Position numbers and translations under genes: made by a program
Shown: positions 1 through 10,290 of the stretch, piece after piece
Numbering within the stretch: the first letter of the stretch is position 1
How the letters are laid out: each line of letters starts with the position of its first letter
Notes under the pieces: generated by a model
Seen by the model: the letters and a program-made list of their open reading frames with translations, nothing else
Told to the model about the DNA's origin: nothing
The model's database searches: none
Assembly: GCA_036848175.1 (NCBI GenBank)
Contig: DAIUKO010000004.1
Coordinates: 1 to 64,000 of the forward strand
From: QHWF01 sp036848175
GTDB lineage: Bacteria > Acidobacteriota > Vicinamibacteria > Vicinamibacterales > CAVVIG01
Length of the DNA: 64,000 bases
Direction of reading: 5' to 3'

Positions 1-754
1 GGAAGCGGATGAGGAACGGCGCGACGAACGCGCCGAGCGCGTACATGTTGAAGTTATGCAGCGCCCCCGACGCGATCAGCCACAGCATCGTCGGGATCGA
101 GAGGACGAGCAGATACGGGTTGCCGGCGCGGCGGCGATCGCCGACGGCGTGCGTTTCAACCATCCCCCGCTTCGGCTCGCGCATCATCATCGCCGCGACG
201 GCGCAGAGGATCCCCGGCACCGCGGCGATATAGAACGCGTTTCGCCAGCCCCACCTCTGCAGGATCCAGCCGCCGGCGCCGTTGGCGAGACCGAGCCCGA
301 GCGGCAGGCCGAGCATCCAGATCGCGACGGCGCGGGCGCGCTGCGCCGCCGGAAAGAGATCGCCGAGCAGCGACGTCGAGGCCGGCGAACACGTCGCCTC
401 GCCGACGCCGACGCCGAGGCGTGCGACGATCAACTGCGAGAAGTTGCGCGCCACGCCGGAGGCGGCGGTCAGCAGGCTCCACACGAACACGCCCGCCGCC
501 AGAATCGTGCGCCGCTCTTTCCGGTCGGACAGGCGGCCGAGCGGCAGACCGACGACCGCATAGAGCAGCGTGAACACGGTGCCGAGCAGACCGAGCGCCG
601 TGTCGCTCAAGCCCCACTCGCGGCGGATGCCTTCGCCGACGCCGCCGATGATCTGGCGGTCGAAGAAGTTCATGAGGTTGATCGCGAACAGCACGATGAG
701 CGCGAACAACGACCCTGGAATCACTTGACTGGTGGTGTGTCTGCTCGAATTCAC
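1..754 (-). CDS. MFS transporter, spinster-like, 3' part missing
   Basis: Inner-membrane secondary transporter of the major facilitator superfamily; the substrate cannot be told. Reading the minus strand from a GTG at 754 gives 251 codons open to the window edge. After a short polar start comes a hydrophobic helix and the motif NFFDRQIIGGVGEGIR, typical of spinster-like MFS members. GLPLGRLSDRKERR follows (loop 2-3 MFS signature) and then ARLGVGVGEATCSPAS. About seven transmembrane segments are visible; the C-terminal half lies outside the window. A purine-rich stretch (GGAGCGG) precedes the GTG. It lies downstream of the acyl-CoA dehydrogenase gene on the same strand, with about 125 bases between, so it may be co-transcribed and could move a fatty-acid-like or aromatic substrate (inference). 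Family call is firm; role is open. Confidence 0.85.
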   Translation of the reverse strand, partial: MNSSRHTTSQVIPGSLFALIVLFAINLMNFFDRQIIGGVGEGIRREWGLSDTALGLLGTVFTLLYAVVGLPLGRLSDRKERRTILAAGVFVWSLLTAASGVARNFSQLIVARLGVGVGEATCSPASTSLLGDLFPAAQRARAVAIWMLGLPLGLGLANGAGGWILQRWGWRNAFYIAAVPGILCAVAAMMMREPKRGMVETHAVGDRRRAGNPYLLVLSIPTMLWLIASGALHNFNMYALGAFVAPFLIRF

Positions 755-879
755 TACCGGGCCGCTCCGCTCCACCCCACCGCGCAGGCGTGCGCGGCGG
801 GGACCCCGGCGTTGTCGCGGCCCGAACACGGTGGTCGAGGGTTCGTTGAGCGTAGTACCACTTCAGCCTGTACGGTCCA

Positions 880-2604
880 CTAGAAAGGATGCTTGCCAGC
901 GGCGATGACGGCGTCCGCGATTCGGCGCCGTGCGGAGATCGCGTCGATGGGCGCGAATTCGACCAGTCGGCCGACGCTGCATGCCAGCGAATCGCTGGCG
1001 CCGCGCGCGCGCAGCGCGGCGACGACCTGCTTGGCCGCCGCCGTGACGCGATCGGCGGCGTCGCTCGTGTACACATCAACGATGTCGCGCGCGAGCGAGG
1101 CGCGGCTGTCGCCGCGGGCGGCGAGCTTCTGCGCGCGCGCGGCGCCGCTTTCGATCGCGTAGGCCTCGATGACGATGTCGGCGATCTGCGCCTCGACTTC
1201 CTGCGCCTCCTTGAGCTCGTCACCGTAGGCTGATGCGGCGTGGCCGAGCAGCGCGATCGCCAGCCGCTTGGTGCGAGACGCGAAATCGCCGGCGCCCGAT
1301 TCGAGCGCCCGCCGCGCGGCCTCAGCTGTGAAGAGCGACGATGACTGCTTCATCAACCGCGTCGGGATCAGCATCCGGTTGATTTCGTTGGTCCCCTCGT
1401 AGATCCGCGTGATGCGCGCATCGCGATACATCCGCTCGACCGGGAATTCCCGCGAGTAGCCGTTGCCGCCGAAGACCTGGATCGCCTCGTCCACGGTCCA
1501 GGCCAGCGCTTCGCTCGTCCACACCTTGTTGATCGAACACTCGACGGCGAATCCTTCGATCGTCTTCAGCACCTGCGCATCACTCGATGCGCCGTCGCGA
1601 TCGACGGACTGCAGCGCGCGGTCGACGTCGCCGAGGGCGCGGTACGACATCGCGTCGCCGACGAAGCCGCGGACCGCCATCCCGGCGAGCTTCTGCTTGA
1701 TGAGACCGAACTCGGCAATCGCCTTGCCGAACTGCCGGCGCTCCTTCGCGTACTTCACGGCGTGGCCGAGCGCGCCTTTGACGCCGGCCATGTTGCGCGC
1801 GCCGAGCTTCACGCGCCCGAAGTTGAGAACGTTGAAGGCGACCTTGTGGCCCTGTCCGATCGTGCCGAGCACGTTTTCGATCGGCACCTTGACGTTGTCG
1901 AGCATCAGCGCGGTCGTCGAGTTGCCGTCGAGACCGAGCTTGATCTCGTCGCGCCCCGAGACGACGCCCATCGAGCGCTCGACCAGGAACGCGGTGAACT
2001 TGTCGCCGTCGACCTTGGCGAAGATGGTGAAGAGATCGGCGAACTGGCCGTTCGTGATCCACATCTTCTGGCCGTTGAGCACGTAGTGACGGCCGTCGGG
2101 CGTGAGCACGGCGGTGGTCCGGGCCGCCAGCGCGTCGGATCCGGACTGCGGCTCGGTGAGCGCGTAGGCGGCCACCATCTCGCCGCTCGACAACCGCGGC
2201 AGATAGCGCGCCTTCTGTTCCGCGGTCCCGTAGTAGACGAGCGGCAGCGTCCCGATCGAGGTGTGCGCGCCGAGCGAGCCGCCAAACGACGGATTCATCG
2301 CGATCTGCTCGCCGACGTACGCCGCGCTGATCAAATCGAGGCCGAGGCCGCCGTACGCGGCCGGGATCTCGAGGCGAAGCAAATCGAGCTCCGCCGCTTT
2401 CCGCATCAGCTGACGCGTGAGATCCCAGTCGTGTTTGTAGAGACGCTCGACGACGGGCAGCACTTCCTTGTGCATGAACTCGGCGGCGGTCTGGCCGAAC
2501 AGGCGCTGTTCTTCCGAGAGATCCTCGCGGATGAAGATGTCATCGGGACGTGCGTCGGTCGTCAGGAACTGTCCGCCAGTGAGCGTCACGTGCGTCTGGG
2601 CCAT
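880..2604 (-). CDS. Acyl-CoA dehydrogenase (FadE/VLCAD-like)
   Basis: FAD flavoprotein that introduces the alpha,beta double bond in acyl-CoA, the first step of beta-oxidation. The 574-residue protein has the N-terminal helical domain (about 30-145), the middle beta domain with AYALTEPQSGSDA (about 147-159) and WITNGQ, and the C-terminal helical domain. RQFGKAIAEF lies near 290 and FGGNGYSREFPVERMYRDAR near 378-397. IYEGTNEINR near 401 contains the likely catalytic base Glu403. A further ~160-residue C-terminal region makes it longer than short/medium-chain enzymes (~380 aa) and like the very-long-chain type. The ATG at 2604 is 42 bp from the divergent SDR start, so both promoters share a very small intergenic region. 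Chain-length preference is inferred from length only. Confidence 0.93.
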   Translation of the reverse strand: MAQTHVTLTGGQFLTTDARPDDIFIREDLSEEQRLFGQTAAEFMHKEVLPVVERLYKHDWDLTRQLMRKAAELDLLRLEIPAAYGGLGLDLISAAYVGEQIAMNPSFGGSLGAHTSIGTLPLVYYGTAEQKARYLPRLSSGEMVAAYALTEPQSGSDALAARTTAVLTPDGRHYVLNGQKMWITNGQFADLFTIFAKVDGDKFTAFLVERSMGVVSGRDEIKLGLDGNSTTALMLDNVKVPIENVLGTIGQGHKVAFNVLNFGRVKLGARNMAGVKGALGHAVKYAKERRQFGKAIAEFGLIKQKLAGMAVRGFVGDAMSYRALGDVDRALQSVDRDGASSDAQVLKTIEGFAVECSINKVWTSEALAWTVDEAIQVFGGNGYSREFPVERMYRDARITRIYEGTNEINRMLIPTRLMKQSSSLFTAEAARRALESGAGDFASRTKRLAIALLGHAASAYGDELKEAQEVEAQIADIVIEAYAIESGAARAQKLAARGDSRASLARDIVDVYTSDAADRVTAAAKQVVAALRARGASDSLACSVGRLVEFAPIDAISARRRIADAVIAAGKHPF

Positions 2605-2646
2605 CAGTTGACTCTAATCGAGGGTGGGAAGTATAAGCCTGACATC

Positions 2647-3416
2647 GTGCCTACCATCAACGAATTATTCTCGCTGCGCGATCGTGTCGCGATCGTGACC
2701 GGCGGATCGCGCGGCCTCGGCCAGGAAATGGCCGAAGGACTCGCCGAAGCGGGCGCGTCGCTGATGCTGTGCGCGCGACGCGAGCAGTGGCTGACGCCAA
2801 CGGTCGAAGCGATGCGCGGGAAAGGGTTCCACGTCGAAGGCATGTTGTGCGACGTGTCGAAGGCTGACGACGTTCAAGCCGTCGTCGACGAGACGATGGC
2901 GACGTTCGGCCGGATCGACATCCTGATCAACAACGCCGGCGTCACCTGGGCGGCCGAACCGGAACAGCTGCCGCTCGCCAAGTGGCAGAAAGTCGTCGAC
3001 GTCAACCTGACCGGCGCGTTTCTGTTCGCGCAGGCGGCCGGCCGCGAGATGTTGAAGCAGCGCTACGGACGGATCATCAACGTCGCGTCGATCGCGGGCC
3101 TGCACGCGTCGGTGCATGGACCGCATTTCGCGCCCTACGCGGCGACGAAGGCAGGCCTGATCGGACTGACCCGCGAGCTCGCCGCGTCGTGGGGCCGCCA
3201 GAACATCCGCGTCAACGCCATCGCGCCGGGCTACTTTCACTCGCGCCTCGCCGACGGCGCGATCGAGATGAGCGAGCCGGCAATCAAGGCGACGAGCCCG
3301 ATCCCGCGCGTCGGCGAGGCGGGCGAACTGAAAGGCGTCGCCGTGTTCCTGGCGGCCGACGCCTCCAACTACATCACCGGTCAGACGATCGTGGTCGACG
3401 GGGGGCGGACAATCGC

Positions 3417-3420
<4 letters not shown>
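2647..3420 (+). CDS. SDR family oxidoreductase (FabG-like)
   Basis: Classical short-chain dehydrogenase of 257 residues, probably a 3-hydroxyacyl-type NAD(P)-dependent oxidoreductase. Visible motifs are the nucleotide-binding TGGSRGLG (residues ~18-25), the structural NNAG, an active-site Ser in VASIAG, and YAATK supplying the catalytic Tyr and Lys. The C-terminal VVDGGRTIA is typical of FabG-type enzymes. GTG at 2647 is chosen because the upstream in-frame sequence only shadows the opposite-strand dehydrogenase and because residue 1 then falls just before the Rossmann fold. Its stop overlaps the GTG of the acyl-CoA ligase gene (GTGA), so the two are translationally coupled. Exact substrate is unknown. 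Confidence 0.93.
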
Positions 3421-5140
<1,720 letters not shown>

Positions 5141-5144
<4 letters not shown>

Positions 5145-5611
5145 CGCTGACCGATACCCGTCGAGGCCTGAGCGGCATCGACTACTTTCGGAAGATGCTG
5201 GCCGGCGAGCTGCCGCCGCCGGCGATGCTCGAGCTGTTCGGCATCCGTCTCGTCGAGGTCGAGGCGGGACGCGTGGTCTTTTCCGCCACCGCCGACGAGC
5301 GCTTCTACAACGGCACCGGCGTCGCGCACGGCGGCTTCGCCGCCACGCTGCTCGACACGGCGCTCGGCTGCGCGATCAACTCGACGATGCCGGTCGGGAA
5401 GCGCTTCACGACGCTGGAGCTGAAGGTCAATCTCACGCGGCCGATCACCAAGGAAGCGGGCGTGCTCCGCTGCGAAGCGAAGGCGGTGCACGTCGGCGGA
5501 CGCACGGCGACGTCGGAAGGCCGCATCGTCGATGCGAGAGGCAAGTTGTACGCGCACGGAACGACCACCTGCATCGTCGTCGAACCGCCGCGCGGCACGT
5601 TGGAGCCCTAG
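5141..5611 (+). CDS. PaaI-family acyl-CoA thioesterase (hotdog fold)
   Basis: Small 156-residue hotdog thioesterase, predicted to hydrolyse acyl- or phenylacetyl-type CoA esters and so recycle CoA. The core motif NGTGVAHGGFAATLLD with the HGG turn matches the PaaI/YbgC-like 4HBT group, and the helix after it (about 60-75) and the strand FTTLELKVNLTRPI are as expected. The ATG at 5141 overlaps the ligase stop by four bases (ATGA), and the next gene starts two bases after the stop, so it is an internal member of the lipid operon. A thioesterase next to a ligase suggests control of CoA levels during beta-oxidation (inference). Confidence 0.88.
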
Positions 5612-5613
5612 CC

Positions 5614-7770
5614 ATGCCCGATCTCGTTCGCTATGACATCCGCGACGGCGTCGCGGTCGTCACCATCGACAACCCGCCGGTCAACGCGTTGAGTCCCGCC
5701 GTGTGGGAGGCCGTCGACCAGGCGGTCGCGCGCGCGTCGACCGATCCCGCCGCCGATGCGATTGTCCTCATCGGCGCCGGCACGACGTTCATCGCCGGCG
5801 CCGACATCAAGGTCTTCGACGTGCTGAAGACGCCGGCGGACTCGATGGCGCGATCGGCCGGCACGCACGCGCTGCTCAAGCGGTTGGAGGATGCACCGAA
5901 GCCGCTCGTTGCAGCCATCCACGGCAACGCGCTCGGCGGCGGACTCGAGGTGGCCCAAGCGTGTCACTTCCGCGTCGCGACAAAGGACGCGAAGGTGGGT
6001 CAGCCCGAAGTGCTGCTCGGCATCATCCCCGGCGCCGGCGGCACCCAGCGCCTGCCGAGGCTCGCTGGCGCGAAGATGGCGCTGGAGATGTCGACGGACG
6101 GCAAACCGGTGCCAGCAGCGAAGGCGCAGGCCTCCGGAATCGTCGATCGGGTCGTCGACGTCGCCTCGACCGATCGCGAGGGCCTGCTCCGCGCGGCGAT
6201 CGACTTTGCGAAGTCGAAAGCCAAAGCGCGCGAGATTCGCAAAACGCGCGAGATCACGCTGAGCGACGAGCAGACGAAGGCCGGGCTCGACGCGGTCGAA
6301 GCGGCACGGGCCGCGCTGAAGAAGACCGCGAAAGGGATGCACGCGCCGCAGGCCGTGGTCAGCGCGATCGAAGCCGGACTTCAGCGTTCGTTCGACGAGG
6401 GATCGATCCGCGAGCGCGAGCTGTTCGCCGAATGCGTCGTCTCGACCGAATCGAAGGCGCTCCGTCATCTGTTCTTCGCCGAGCGCGAGGTGGCGAAGGT
6501 GCCTGACATCCCCAAAGAGACGCCGGCGAACGAGATCAAACGCGCCGCGGTCGTCGGCGCCGGCACGATGGGGGGCGGCATCGCGATGTCGTATGCCAAC
6601 GCCGGCATCCCCGTGCTGCTCAAGGAGGTCGATCAGGCGGCGCTCGATCGCGGCCTCGCGACGATCCGCAAGAACTACGGCGTGACGATGTCGAAAGGCA
6701 AGATGACCGCCGACGAGGTCGAGCGGACGATGGCGCTCATCACGCCGACAACGAGCTATGACGGCTTCGATCAGGTGGATATCGTCGTCGAAGCGGTGTT
6801 CGAGAACATGAATCTGAAGAAAGCGACGTTCGCGGAGCTCGGGAAGGTCGCGCGCCCCGATGCCGTCCTCGCCTCGAACTCCTCGACGCTCGATATCGAC
6901 GAGTTCGCGCGCGCCAGCGGACGGCCGGCGCAGGTGCTCGGCCATCACTTCTTCAGCCCCGCCAACGTGATGAAGCTGCTTGAAATCGTCCGCGGGCGCG
7001 AGACGAGCAAAGAAGTGATCGCGGCGTCGCTCAAGCTGGCGAAGAAGCTCGGCAAGGTCGGCGTCGTCGTCGGCAACTGCTTCGGCTTCGTCGCGAACCG
7101 GATGCTCGCCTACTACATGCGCGAGTCCTACCTGCTGCTCGAAGAAGGCGCGAGCGTCGAGCAGATCGATCGCGTCCTGACGGAGTTCGGTTTGCCGGTC
7201 GGTCCGTACGGGATGCAGGACATCGCCGGCATCGACGTCGGCGCGCGCATCCGCCAGTACTTGAAGTCGATCGGCAAAACGCGCGCGGAAGGACCACAGT
7301 CGGAGATTCCGGATCGTCTGTTCGAGATGGGCCGCTACGGTCAGAAGACCGGCGCGGGTTGGTACAAATACGCCGCGCCGGGCAGCCGCGAGCGGACGAC
7401 CGATCCGCTCATCGAGCAGCTCGCCGAAGAGGCCGCCGCAAAGCGCGGCATCACGCGGCGGTCGATCGCGGACGACGAGATCCTCGCGCGCATCACCACG
7501 GCGCTCGCCAACGAAGGGGCGCGCGTCCTCGACGAACGGTACGCGACGCGGGCGGGCGACATCGACATCATCTACGTCTACGGCTTCGGCTTCCCGCGTC
7601 ACCGCGGCGGACCGATGTTCTATGCCGACACGGTTGGTCTCGACACGGTGCTGAAGCGGGTCCAGGAGTATCGCGCGCGGTTCGGCGACTACTGGGAGCC
7701 GGCGCCGCTCCTCGAGAAGCTGGTCGCCGAGGGTCGCGGGTTCTATACGGAGGCATCGCAGCCGGTCTAG
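5614..7770 (+). CDS. Bifunctional enoyl-CoA hydratase / 3-hydroxyacyl-CoA dehydrogenase
   Basis: FadB/FadJ-type multifunctional protein (718 aa) that hydrates trans-2-enoyl-CoA and oxidises the L-3-hydroxyacyl-CoA product with NAD+. Residues 1 to about 190 are a crotonase domain with AGADIKVF (oxyanion hole), GGGLEVAQACHF and GIIPGAGGTQRLPRL. From about 308 comes the NAD-binding VVGAGTMGGGIAMSYANAG. Further on are ASNSSTLDIDEF, GHHFFSPANVMKLLEIVRG with the catalytic His, and the C-terminal HCDH domains ending in FPRHRGGPMFYAD. It starts two bases after the thioesterase stop and is followed two bases later by a MaoC hydratase. No thiolase lies in the window, so the last step must be encoded elsewhere. 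Confidence 0.95.
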   Translation: MPDLVRYDIRDGVAVVTIDNPPVNALSPAVWEAVDQAVARASTDPAADAIVLIGAGTTFIAGADIKVFDVLKTPADSMARSAGTHALLKRLEDAPKPLVAAIHGNALGGGLEVAQACHFRVATKDAKVGQPEVLLGIIPGAGGTQRLPRLAGAKMALEMSTDGKPVPAAKAQASGIVDRVVDVASTDREGLLRAAIDFAKSKAKAREIRKTREITLSDEQTKAGLDAVEAARAALKKTAKGMHAPQAVVSAIEAGLQRSFDEGSIRERELFAECVVSTESKALRHLFFAEREVAKVPDIPKETPANEIKRAAVVGAGTMGGGIAMSYANAGIPVLLKEVDQAALDRGLATIRKNYGVTMSKGKMTADEVERTMALITPTTSYDGFDQVDIVVEAVFENMNLKKATFAELGKVARPDAVLASNSSTLDIDEFARASGRPAQVLGHHFFSPANVMKLLEIVRGRETSKEVIAASLKLAKKLGKVGVVVGNCFGFVANRMLAYYMRESYLLLEEGASVEQIDRVLTEFGLPVGPYGMQDIAGIDVGARIRQYLKSIGKTRAEGPQSEIPDRLFEMGRYGQKTGAGWYKYAAPGSRERTTDPLIEQLAEEAAAKRGITRRSIADDEILARITTALANEGARVLDERYATRAGDIDIIYVYGFGFPRHRGGPMFYADTVGLDTVLKRVQEYRARFGDYWEPAPLLEKLVAEGRGFYTEASQPV

Positions 7771-7772
7771 CG

Positions 7773-8240
7773 ATGATCGAGCTCGACGTTCACACGTTGG
7801 CCGGCCGGATTGGTCAGGAGCTTACGGTCGGCGACTGGTTTGCCGTCGCGCAGGATCGCATCCAGCAGTTCGCCGACGCCACGGGCGATCACCAATGGAT
7901 TCACATCGACACGGCGCGGGCGGAAAGGGAATCGCCGTACAAAACGACGATCGCGCACGGGTTCCTGACGCTGTCGCTCCTCAGCACGCTCATGCGCGAG
8001 GCGATCCGTATCGGGGGCTTGCGCATGGCGATCAACTACGGCGTCAATCGCGTCCGCTTCATCTCGCCGGTGCCGTCCGGCGCGCGGATTCGCGGACGCT
8101 TCACGCCGAGTGCCGTCGAGCACGCGGGGGGCGCGGTTCAGGTGACGTGGACGGTCACCGTCGAACGCGAGGCCAGCGACAGACCCTGCATGGTCGCGGA
8201 ATGGGTCGTTCGCTACTATCCGCAGTCCGAACTGCGCTAG
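7773..8240 (+). CDS. MaoC-like (R)-enoyl-CoA hydratase
   Basis: 155-residue hotdog protein of the MaoC family. The hydratase motif is clear: FADATGDHQWIHID followed by RAERESPYKTTIAHGFLTLSLL, which supplies the catalytic Asp/His pair of (R)-specific enoyl-CoA hydratases. The strand INYGVNRVRFISPVPSG is also typical. It lies two bases downstream of the bifunctional FadJ-like gene, giving the operon both an (S)-type crotonase and an (R)-type hydratase. This may serve branched or odd unsaturated fatty acids or PHA-precursor chemistry (inference). It is the last gene of the operon. Confidence 0.9.
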   Translation: MIELDVHTLAGRIGQELTVGDWFAVAQDRIQQFADATGDHQWIHIDTARAERESPYKTTIAHGFLTLSLLSTLMREAIRIGGLRMAINYGVNRVRFISPVPSGARIRGRFTPSAVEHAGGAVQVTWTVTVEREASDRPCMVAEWVVRYYPQSELR

Positions 8241-8284
8241 AATTCAGGACGCCAGCTTAGTCCGCCTGAGTAGTGGGTTCTGTT

Positions 8285-9073
8285 ATGAGCTACTCGCGAT
8301 TCCGCATTCTCCTGTTCTCGTTCGTACTGTGCCTCGCCGTGTCGGTTGCCGACGTGGACGCGCAGGGGCGCGCCCGCGGTGGCGGCGGCGGAGGCCGTCC
8401 CGCCGGTGGTGGTGGCGGCGGGCGCCCCGTCGGTGGCGCTCCCATGGGCGGCGGCGCACGCGCCGTTCCGCGCGGAGGCGTCGTGCGCGGGCGCGCGGTT
8501 GTCGCAGGGCCGCGGTATGTCGCACCGCGCGGTGGGTATGGGTACTACCGCGGCGGTTATTACCGGCCGTACTACGGCTACGGTTATCGCTCCGCGGTCA
8601 GCGTCGGGTTCTACGGAGGCTTCGGATATCCGTTCGGCGTGAGTTTCAGCTACGGCTATCCGTACTACGGCCATCCCTACCGCTACGGCTACCCGTACTA
8701 CTCTCCCTACCGTTACGGTTATCCGTACTACGGCTACTATCCGTACGCCTATCCATATCCCTACTCCGGGTACGGCGGCTACGGTTACTCCTATCCAGCG
8801 GCCGGGTACGGCGGCTACGGTTACTCCTATCCAGCGGCCGGCTACGGCGGCGCCGCGTACGGCGGAGTGCGGATCCAGGGCGCTCCGCGAGATGCGCAGG
8901 TGTTCGTCGACGGCACCTACGCCGGCATTGTCGACGACTTCGACGGTTCGCTCCAGCACATGAATCTCGAGGCCGGCGCGCACCAGATCGAGATTCGCGG
9001 GCAGGGCCTGCCGCCGATGCGGTACGACGTCAACGTCCAGCCGGGGCAAACGCTGAACGTCCACGTGCGGTGA
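8285..9073 (+). CDS. Secreted Gly/Tyr-rich repeat protein with PEGA-like domain
   Basis: 262-residue predicted exported protein. An N-terminal signal peptide (FRILLFSFVLCLAVSVADVDA) is followed by a Gly/Arg/Pro-rich stretch (about 28-80). A long Gly-Tyr-Pro region (about 85-195) built of units like YGYPYYG follows, then a globular end (about 200-262) resembling a PEGA surface-anchoring domain (IQGAPRDAQVFVDGTYAGIV). Within the Tyr-rich part two exact 36-bp copies lie in tandem (8768-8803 and 8804-8839), encoding GYGGYGYSYPAA twice, a sign of recent slippage. ATG 8285 is preferred over a GTG at 8273. It could form an extracellular or envelope matrix; no function is known. It converges with the degraded gene at 9119. 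Confidence 0.75.
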   Translation: MSYSRFRILLFSFVLCLAVSVADVDAQGRARGGGGGGRPAGGGGGGRPVGGAPMGGGARAVPRGGVVRGRAVVAGPRYVAPRGGYGYYRGGYYRPYYGYGYRSAVSVGFYGGFGYPFGVSFSYGYPYYGHPYRYGYPYYSPYRYGYPYYGYYPYAYPYPYSGYGGYGYSYPAAGYGGYGYSYPAAGYGGAAYGGVRIQGAPRDAQVFVDGTYAGIVDDFDGSLQHMNLEAGAHQIEIRGQGLPPMRYDVNVQPGQTLNVHVR

Positions 9074-9080
9074 TTCACGC

Positions 9081-9113
9081 AATTGGTGAGTTGTCGAGAC
9101 CAACTCACCAATT
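9081..9113. terminator. Bidirectional hairpin terminator
   Basis: A perfect 13-bp inverted repeat (AATTGGTGAGTTG and its complement) with a 7-nt loop lies between the convergent ends of the Gly/Tyr-rich gene (stop at 9073) and the minus-strand remnant (stop at 9119). A pyrimidine run CTCTTTC follows on the plus strand. Position and symmetry fit a two-way terminator. Confidence 0.7.
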
Positions 9114-9118
9114 CTCTT

Positions 9119-9723
9119 TCACGGGTTCTCCACGGTCGCCAGCTTCAATCCAACGGTTCGCGTCTCGGTCTCGCCGAGCGTGAAGTGTTGTGCGCGTCCC
9201 CGCAGCGACTCGAGATATTCCGGGTCGTTCCACATGCCGTCCTGCACGTAGTCGATCGCCAGCGCGAGGTACTCGCCCGGCGGCAGCCCCTTGATTTGGT
9301 ACTTCCCCTGCTGGTCCGGCCGCGCCGAGCGAACGAAACGCGAGGCGTCCGACCACTTGTCTGATTCAGTGGAGAAGACGATCACCGTGCCGTCCGCAAG
9401 CGGCGCGCCGTTCGTGTCGGTCAAGACGCCGCTGACTGTCGTCACCTTGTTGCTGATGATGACCTCGACGTCGGAATACTCTTCTCTTTGATTTCGTAGC
9501 GGCCGTCGATGCCGGTGCTCGTCTGACGCGGCTCCGATCCGAGCTCGGGTGCGTTGACGCTGACGTTCGCGCGGCGCAACGGACGGCCCGTATCCGCCGC
9601 GAACACACGGCCGCGAATGACGGCAGTGCCGGTCTGCGCCGGCGCACGGGGCGCGTCACGCGGCGGGCCGCCCTGCTGCACGCCGGCGACGATCTGCGCC
9701 GCGACGATGAAGGCCGCGATCAT
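9119..9723 (-). pseudogene. Carboxypeptidase-regulatory-like secreted protein, internal deletion plus frameshift
   Basis: Two adjacent minus-strand frames are the two ends of one gene. The upstream part (9723 down to about 9480) has a signal peptide and the start of a CarboxypepD_reg-like domain: GTAVIRGRVFAADTGRPLRR and GIDGRYEIKE. The downstream part (to 9119) in another frame has EYSDVEVIISNKVTTVSGVL, then GTVIVFSTESDKW and IKGLPPGEYLALAIDYVQ, which is the C-terminal repeat of the same family. Known relatives in this lineage are several hundred residues longer between these two parts (from memory), so the middle is missing, with the junction near 9480. The first frame runs on only ten codons past the junction before a stop. 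It could be a real deletion or a mis-assembly of a repetitive gene. Confidence 0.75.
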
Positions 9724-9732
9724 GGCGTGCTC

Positions 9733-10170
9733 CTATTGACCGATGTCTTCGTACCAGAGATACGCGTGCTCGGCGATGAAATCGGTCATCAAGCGGATGC
9801 AGCGTTCGTCCTGGACGACGTCGACACGTACGCCTCGTGCGCGCAACAGCTCCTCTTCACCCATGAACGTCCGGTTCTCGCCGATGACGACGTGAGGAAT
9901 TCCGTAAAGAAGGATCGCGCCGGTGCACATCACACATGGAGAGAGCGTCGTGTAGATGACGCACTCACGGTAGATCGACGCCGGCTGCCGCCCGGCGCGT
10001 TCCAGCGCATCCATTTCGCCGTGGAGCACGGCGCTGCCCTGCTGCACACGGCGGTTGTGTCCGCGCGCGAGTATATGACCGCGATGTACGAGCACCGAAC
10101 CGATCGGAATGCCGCCTTCGGCGAGGCCGCGTTCCGCTTCTTCGATCGCAGCCTGGAGAAATGAATCCAT
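9733..10170 (-). CDS. Cytosine deaminase of the fungal (Fcy1) type
   Basis: 145-residue zinc-dependent deaminase of the cytidine deaminase-like fold. It has HGEMDALE (His ligand and catalytic Glu), TTLSPCVMCTGAILLYGIP (PCxxC zinc ligands), and a C-terminal half with VVIGENRTFMGEEELLRARG, DERCIRLMTDF and a WYEDIG end. That end is strikingly like yeast cytosine deaminase rather than TadA or guanine deaminase. The likely reaction is cytosine to uracil (pyrimidine salvage); other small-base substrates are possible. The ATG at 10170 is chosen because the upstream 35 codons lack family similarity. It stops 9 bases before the remnant gene, and its upstream region is shared with the divergent hsp20 promoter. 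Confidence 0.85.
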   Translation of the reverse strand: MDSFLQAAIEEAERGLAEGGIPIGSVLVHRGHILARGHNRRVQQGSAVLHGEMDALERAGRQPASIYRECVIYTTLSPCVMCTGAILLYGIPHVVIGENRTFMGEEELLRARGVRVDVVQDERCIRLMTDFIAEHAYLWYEDIGQ

Positions 10171-10224
10171 ACGCGGTGATTGTGCCTCAACTTCAGAAAC
10201 GCGAAGACAGGTTCGCGATTTCCG

Positions 10225-10239
10225 TGGCACCTGCCTTGC
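10225..10239 (+). promoter_or_regulatory. Sigma-54 (-24/-12) promoter of hsp20
   Basis: TGGCAC-N5-TTGC at exact consensus spacing, about 50 bases before the hsp20 ATG. Transcription would begin near 10251, giving a leader of about 40 nt that includes the strong AAGGAGG at 10276-10282. Confidence 0.75.
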
Positions 10240-10290
10240 CTCTGCAAACGTGATCAACCCAACACTCGCTTGCATGAAGGAGGCAGCAGT

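Noticed and set aside
780..797. CCGCGCA-GGCG-TGCGCGG hairpin between dehydrogenase and MFS genes
   Set aside because: Seven-base stem in GC-rich DNA is expected by chance; no U-tract, so it was not called a terminator.
156..1223. Long minus-strand open frame across the MFS and dehydrogenase genes
   Set aside because: Arg/Ala-rich shadow of the real frames; the MFS protein reads in another frame from GTG 754.
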